Source of the DNA: Methylobacterium sp. CB376
GTDB lineage: Bacteria > Pseudomonadota > Alphaproteobacteria > Rhizobiales > Beijerinckiaceae
Direction of reading: 5' to 3'
Assembly: GCF_029714205.1 (NCBI RefSeq)
Contig: NZ_CP121648.1
Location: 3,180,001 to 3,244,000, forward strand
Length of the DNA stretch: 64,000 nucleotides
Shown: positions 60,831 to 64,000 of the stretch, in pieces
Layout: the number at the start of each line of letters is the position of its first letter
Position numbering within the stretch: position 1 is the stretch's first letter
The notes under the pieces: generated by a model
The model's input: only the letters and a program-made list of their open reading frames with translations
Databases searched by the model: none
Told to the model about the DNA's origin: nothing
Translations under genes and position numbers: made by a program

Positions 60831-61081
60831 CGCTCGTCATATGCCATGGGGCGAGGATTACTATAAGCGATGATAATAGCGTGCTGCATTGCAGGGAGTG
60901 CATAACAGGTGGACGTTCGGCTGATTGGCAGGACGGAGACGCATGCGCACCTGGCCGAGCAGGCCATCAGCAATCCCGTCCCGACCGAAGCGCCCATTCG
61001 GATCGGGGAAGGCGTAGAGCAACAGCGCAGCGGCGGCAGGGCAGCGATCCCCTTCCAGTGTTGGTTGGCTGGAAGCGCCCC

Positions 61082-61240
61082 ATGCTGGGTCGGCGTGATC
61101 GGGAGCAACCTGAGTTGTTCGTAGAGGGCTCGCTGCGCCAGATCTTGCCGGATGATCACATCCTGGTGCGGGTCGACCGGATGCTCGGCCCGTCCTGGCT
61201 GCGGGAGAGCGTGGCTGACTTGTACTGCGCGACCAACGGC
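61082..61240 (+). pseudogene. IS1182-like transposase N-terminal fragment
   Basis: The frame starts MLGRRDREQPELFVEGSLRQ and continues ILPDDHILVRVDRM and VADLYCATNGR. These are close to the start of IS1182/IS5-related transposases as I recall them. After about 50 residues the similarity ends in unrelated sequence, so only the 5' end of the gene remains. The lead frame from 60881 has no recognisable function. Confidence 0.6.
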
Positions 61241-61867
61241 CGGGCATGGATCCCGGGCTTGGCGGTAGTGTCGCCGATCCCGCCCTCAGCGCCGAGCCGG
61301 TAGAGCAGCTTGAAGGCGCGGTCCGTCGGTGTCTCCCGCTGGGACCGATAGCCGGGCCCGGGGCTCCCAGCGATCCAGGTCGAAGGGCCTTCTCGCTTCG
61401 ACGTCACACGGGGCGATCCTGCGCGGGGGACACCGCGCCGCCGGGATGCTGTTCGCTGGGCCGTAGAGGGCGGCGGTTCCGGAGCGACCTGGATCAACAC
61501 CGCCCCACGCTGCCGTGACACGCTCGCTGATCCGGTCGGGCCGGGGAAGGCGCTGCCTCCACTCAGCTTGCCTTGGGCCGGTCCGCGCAAGCCGCCATGC
61601 CCGCAGGGTCCCGTGGCGGGCTTATCGCCTGCAGGTGCATGGCGGCCGGGCCGAAGCCCTACTCAGAACCCGGCCGCCAGCTCCAGCGACCAGCCCGCCA
61701 CGGGCTCAAAGCGGTCACCAGTCGCTGCCTTCGCCCGCTCTCGTCGTCGACACGAGCGGGCGGTCCCGGAAGATCAGAGGCGACGACCCGGAGATCTCAT
61801 CCCGGAGCACCGGGCCGCCGCCGTGCCGGCTGGGTGTTCAGCGCCGCAGGCGAAACGGTGGGCCAGG
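61241..61867. other. Gene-poor accessory stretch
   Basis: This is 627 bp with several overlapping frames on both strands, none with a convincing ribosome-binding site or known motif. It joins the IS1182 remnant to a small gene at 61868. It probably holds decayed DNA. Confidence 0.4.
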
Positions 61868-62062
61868 ATGGTCAACGAAGTCTTACCGGCAGCAGAACGC
61901 CCGGCGGTCATTCCGTACCGCCGGGCGTCTGTTCGGAGACGAGCCGGCTCCTGGTTTCTGGAAACCGGCTTCGGTCCGGTTGACGATCCCAATCCGCCCA
62001 AGTTCGCGGACCTGGACGAGGCACAAGCCTGGATCGAGGAGCGGCGAGCTCGCGCGTCCTGA
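61868..62062 (+). CDS. Small uncharacterised protein
   Basis: The product has 64 residues. The sequence includes WFLETGFGPVDDPNPPKFAD and ends in a helix with WIEERRARAS. The pattern of a short beta segment followed by DxxEAxAWIEER is common in small hypothetical proteins of this lineage, but I recognise no function. The start is weakly supported (GGCCAGG upstream). Confidence 0.4.
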   Translation: MVNEVLPAAERPAVIPYRRASVRRRAGSWFLETGFGPVDDPNPPKFADLDEAQAWIEERRARAS

Positions 62063-62138
62063 GCCTTACGACTGGAGTTGCAGTAACGCCTGATGTGCGG
62101 GCTGGCGCTTACCAGATGCGCTCCCCACGTGTGTGCAC

Positions 62139-62459
62139 ATGACACCCGAGCAGAACCTCCGGCCGGAGTGCGAGTGCGGTCCCGAAGAGCGCGTGGTGCG
62201 GGCGGAGATCGCCTACTGCCTGCTGGAGCGCGCCTATCAGACCTTGGCGCTCGCCTTCGAGCGTGCCGCCCCGGGCCGGTTCGCCTGCCTCAACCGGGCG
62301 GTGATGCGCGATGTCATGGCCGATCTACGCGAGATCCAGGAGACGCTCCCCGAGGGGATCGCGGCTGGGACCGCGCTCGCGGACATCGCGGCGGAGTTGC
62401 GCGAGACACTGCTTGCCGCTGAGAACATCGTCTGCACGCCCCAGGACGGAGAACGGTGA
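62139..62459 (+). CDS. Small uncharacterised helical protein
   Basis: The product has 106 residues from the ATG at 62139 (a GTG lies at 62133). It is almost entirely helical, with cysteines in PECECGPEERV and charged amphipathic helices (IAYCLLERAYQTLALAFERA, VMADLREIQETLPEGI). I do not recognise a family. It overlaps the 3' end of an antiparallel frame, which is therefore unlikely to be functional past 62459. Confidence 0.5.
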   Translation: MTPEQNLRPECECGPEERVVRAEIAYCLLERAYQTLALAFERAAPGRFACLNRAVMRDVMADLREIQETLPEGIAAGTALADIAAELRETLLAAENIVCTPQDGER

Positions 62460-62758
62460 ACCGCTGGGCTGTGTGCGGCGATTGCGTCCGTCAGGCAGGC
62501 CGCGCGAGCAGGATCGCCGTCCTGATCACTATGCACCGCGCGATCGAGGGTGGGATCGTCCAGCACGTCCCTGGCGATTTCGCGGTTCGCCACGGCCGCG
62601 GCAATGTCGATCGCCACGCCCTTCGCGATCAGGCGCATGCCGGGCGTGGGATCGTCCAGGTACTCCCGCATGGCGGCATCGAGCTGCTCGTCGGTGACGG
62701 CCTTGAGGGCAGGGAGCGCTTTGAGGTGTAGAAGCGGGGGCCTGAGGGCCCCTCCCAA
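62460..62758 (-). pseudogene. Paralogue fragment of the small gene at 52663
   Basis: The block LKAVTDEQLDAAMREYLDDP followed by TPGMRLIAKGVAIDIAAAVA is about two-thirds identical to the 52.7-kb protein. The usual N-terminus is missing (only a TTG precedes a Pro/Leu-rich segment). The C-terminal end runs into the convergent gene. It is probably a truncated copy. Confidence 0.5.
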
Positions 62759-62939
62759 GCCGACGGAACCGCCCGGAGCCGCCGCGCGGCTATCCGCTTT
62801 TCAGGGATCTCCACTCGACGCCGGCCGGGCTTCCCTCCCGAGCCGGCATTTCGTTGTGCGGGCCGGGTCTTCAGTGCCGCTTTCGGACCCGGCCCGCGGC
62901 CCTGCCCCGGGCGTGCGGGCCTGGAGCGGACAGCCAAAG

Positions 62940-63049
62940 ACTAGTGCACTGACGCATTCAAACGTACATGGCTCAGCGCGATTTCTCCCTCATTTTCAGG
63001 CGAGTAGCGGCTGAGCACATGGTGTTTTCGTCGGCGTCTGTGCACTAGT
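62940..63049. mobile_element. 110-bp MITE-like element with 16-bp terminal inverted repeats
   Basis: ACTAGTGCACTGACGC at 62940-62955 faces its complement (ACTAGTGCACAGACGC read from 63049), with one mismatch. Between them is a nested pair (ATGGCTCAGC, GCTGAGCACA). The interior is AT-richer than the flanks and carries no gene. It has the form of a non-autonomous miniature transposable element. No certain target duplication was seen. It lies in a 632-bp stretch (62759-63390) with no gene. Confidence 0.7.
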
Positions 63050-63390
63050 ACGGTCGAGGCAGCGGCTTGCAAGACTCCACTGAAAGCCAATAGACTGGCC
63101 CTCGACTGGCGGCCGGTTCGAGGCCCGCGCGAGACCTTCGGAACGCTGTCCGGAGGCACCATGACGCGTCCCATACTGGGGCTTGTGCGAATAGCGGGTT
63201 TCGCCGACGCGACGGCGCTCAGCCTGCGGAACGTGCAGACGGCGACGAGATGAAGATTGTGTCGGAGGCGACTCGGTAGCGCCTTGCCAACTTGACCGCC
63301 AGCATACTTTTCTGGCGGAGTTCTACTCTACAGAGCCTCAGCCCGCCCGGCACCTCTCCACCGTGGCGGACTTTCTTTCGCTAACGTGGC

Positions 63391-63702
63391 TCAGGTCCGA
63401 ATACGAGGTGCGACGGCACTCAAAATGTGCTTGAGGTACGCGCGATCCATTTGCCCAAACGTGGATCGCAGCCTTTCAGCCCGCCCGGTCCTGCCGCGGC
63501 GGGCTTCCCTCATTCGCTTGGGCCCACAGAGCGTGACAAAGGTCGGGACCAGCACGATCTCGCAGCTGAGCGCGATAACGTGGCTGGAGCGCCCGAACGG
63601 CTCGAGGAAGCAGGCGTAGCACGCGCTCGTGGCGAAGAGCCTGAGCCGGGCAGCGGCGGCGGACATGCCGCAGTGGGCCAGCAGCTGCGGGACATCCTTC
63701 AT
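63391..63702 (-). CDS. Possible small protein
   Basis: The product would have 103 residues. It begins MKDVPQLLAHCGMSAAAARL and contains a hydrophobic patch with several cysteines (SACYACF, ALSCEIVLVP) and a basic C-terminal half. No clear ribosome-binding site was seen, and I recognise no family, so this is a weak call. The opposite strand has a comparable frame. Confidence 0.3.
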   Translation of the reverse strand: MKDVPQLLAHCGMSAAAARLRLFATSACYACFLEPFGRSSHVIALSCEIVLVPTFVTLCGPKRMREARRGRTGRAERLRSTFGQMDRAYLKHILSAVAPRIRT

Positions 63703-63805
63703 GGCTCAGCTTACGGTTCCATAAAGGCCGGTTCGCGCCTTCATGCGCGCCATCGCACTCTCGGATCGGAGACGCGCTGATCCGCGTCAAGGCGGGCCTG
63801 CCCCG

Positions 63806-64000
63806 TTGACCGGCACTTTCACGCGTGTCGTGGCGCACGTCGGGCCGTTTACGGTTTCCTACCTCGATCGGCACACCCTGGTCGTTCCTCTTGAGGGGGC
63901 GTGCATGGCGCAGATCCGCATCCTGGACCCACTGAGCGGTCGCGTGGTCTCGGTTGATCTCCCGCTGCCTGCCGCTGCCCGTCCCGCTCCACGCCCCGCC
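63806..64000 (+). CDS. Start of a gene cut by the window edge
   Basis: An open frame runs from about 63806 (TTG) or from the ATG at 63905 to the last base. The part from the ATG reads MAQIRILDPLSGRVVSVDLP and is preceded by GAGGGGGC, a plausible ribosome-binding site. The upstream part (VGPFTVSYLDRHTLVVPLEG) is also in frame. The end becomes Pro/Ala-rich. No family is recognised from so short a piece. Confidence 0.35.
   Translation, partial: MTGTFTRVVAHVGPFTVSYLDRHTLVVPLEGACMAQIRILDPLSGRVVSVDLPLPAAARPAPRPA

Overview
The window is GC-rich and reads as the chromosome of an alphaproteobacterium of the Methylobacterium/Methylorubrum type. This is inferred from codon use, a clade I nos cluster with a Tat-exported NosZ, an ATP synthase zeta-type inhibitor, an mmgR/suhB-like small RNA, FixJ-like regulators, FNR/FixK boxes, and several small accessory protein families that I associate with that group. 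No rRNA, tRNA, CRISPR array or replication origin was seen.

Layout. 0-3.3 kb: the end of a MarR regulator, then two TadG-like Flp-pilus proteins. 3.6-4.7 kb: an IS5-family element whose transposase is interrupted by a 104-bp double-hairpin repeat; its right end supplies the stop codon of the neighbouring gamma-glutamyltransferase gene. 4.7-11.9 kb: the gamma-glutamyltransferase and a divergent five-gene peptide ABC importer. 12.5-15.7 kb: a large PAS-rich hybrid histidine kinase. 16.3-18.9 kb: two small double-glycine-leader peptides, IS630/IS110 debris, dodecin and a single-span membrane protein. 19.0-28.1 kb: a complete nosRZDFYLX operon with an FNR-type box and a divergent ferritin-like gene. 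29.3-31.1 kb: flavohaemoglobin (hmp) and divergent nsrR, with two NsrR-like palindromes between them. Together 19-31 kb handles N2O reduction and NO detoxification.

33-49 kb looks like a low-oxygen or starvation survival region. It encodes a phosphorylase/phosphomutase pair (GH65 + HAD), a zeta-type ATP synthase inhibitor, a phosphoribosyltransferase-erythromycin esterase fusion, a host-attachment-family protein, a glycine-rich secreted protein, an ACP-adenylate ligase-PlsC fusion followed by an acyl-CoA ligase, a small cytochrome c, a tandem universal stress protein and a three-BON-domain protein. Four FNR/FixK-type palindromes sit in its promoters.

49-64 kb is accessory. It has AT-richer genes (a C-terminal-haem cytochrome, an ABC binding protein, small secreted proteins and a stand-alone Cache domain), a third double-glycine peptide, several serine-recombinase pieces, a translationally coupled glycosyltransferase plus two-methyltransferase operon, an mmgR-like sRNA, broken small genes and a 110-bp MITE-like element. 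Four copies of one double-hairpin repeat family (4.4, 12.3, 50.3 and 57.1 kb) are scattered through the window.
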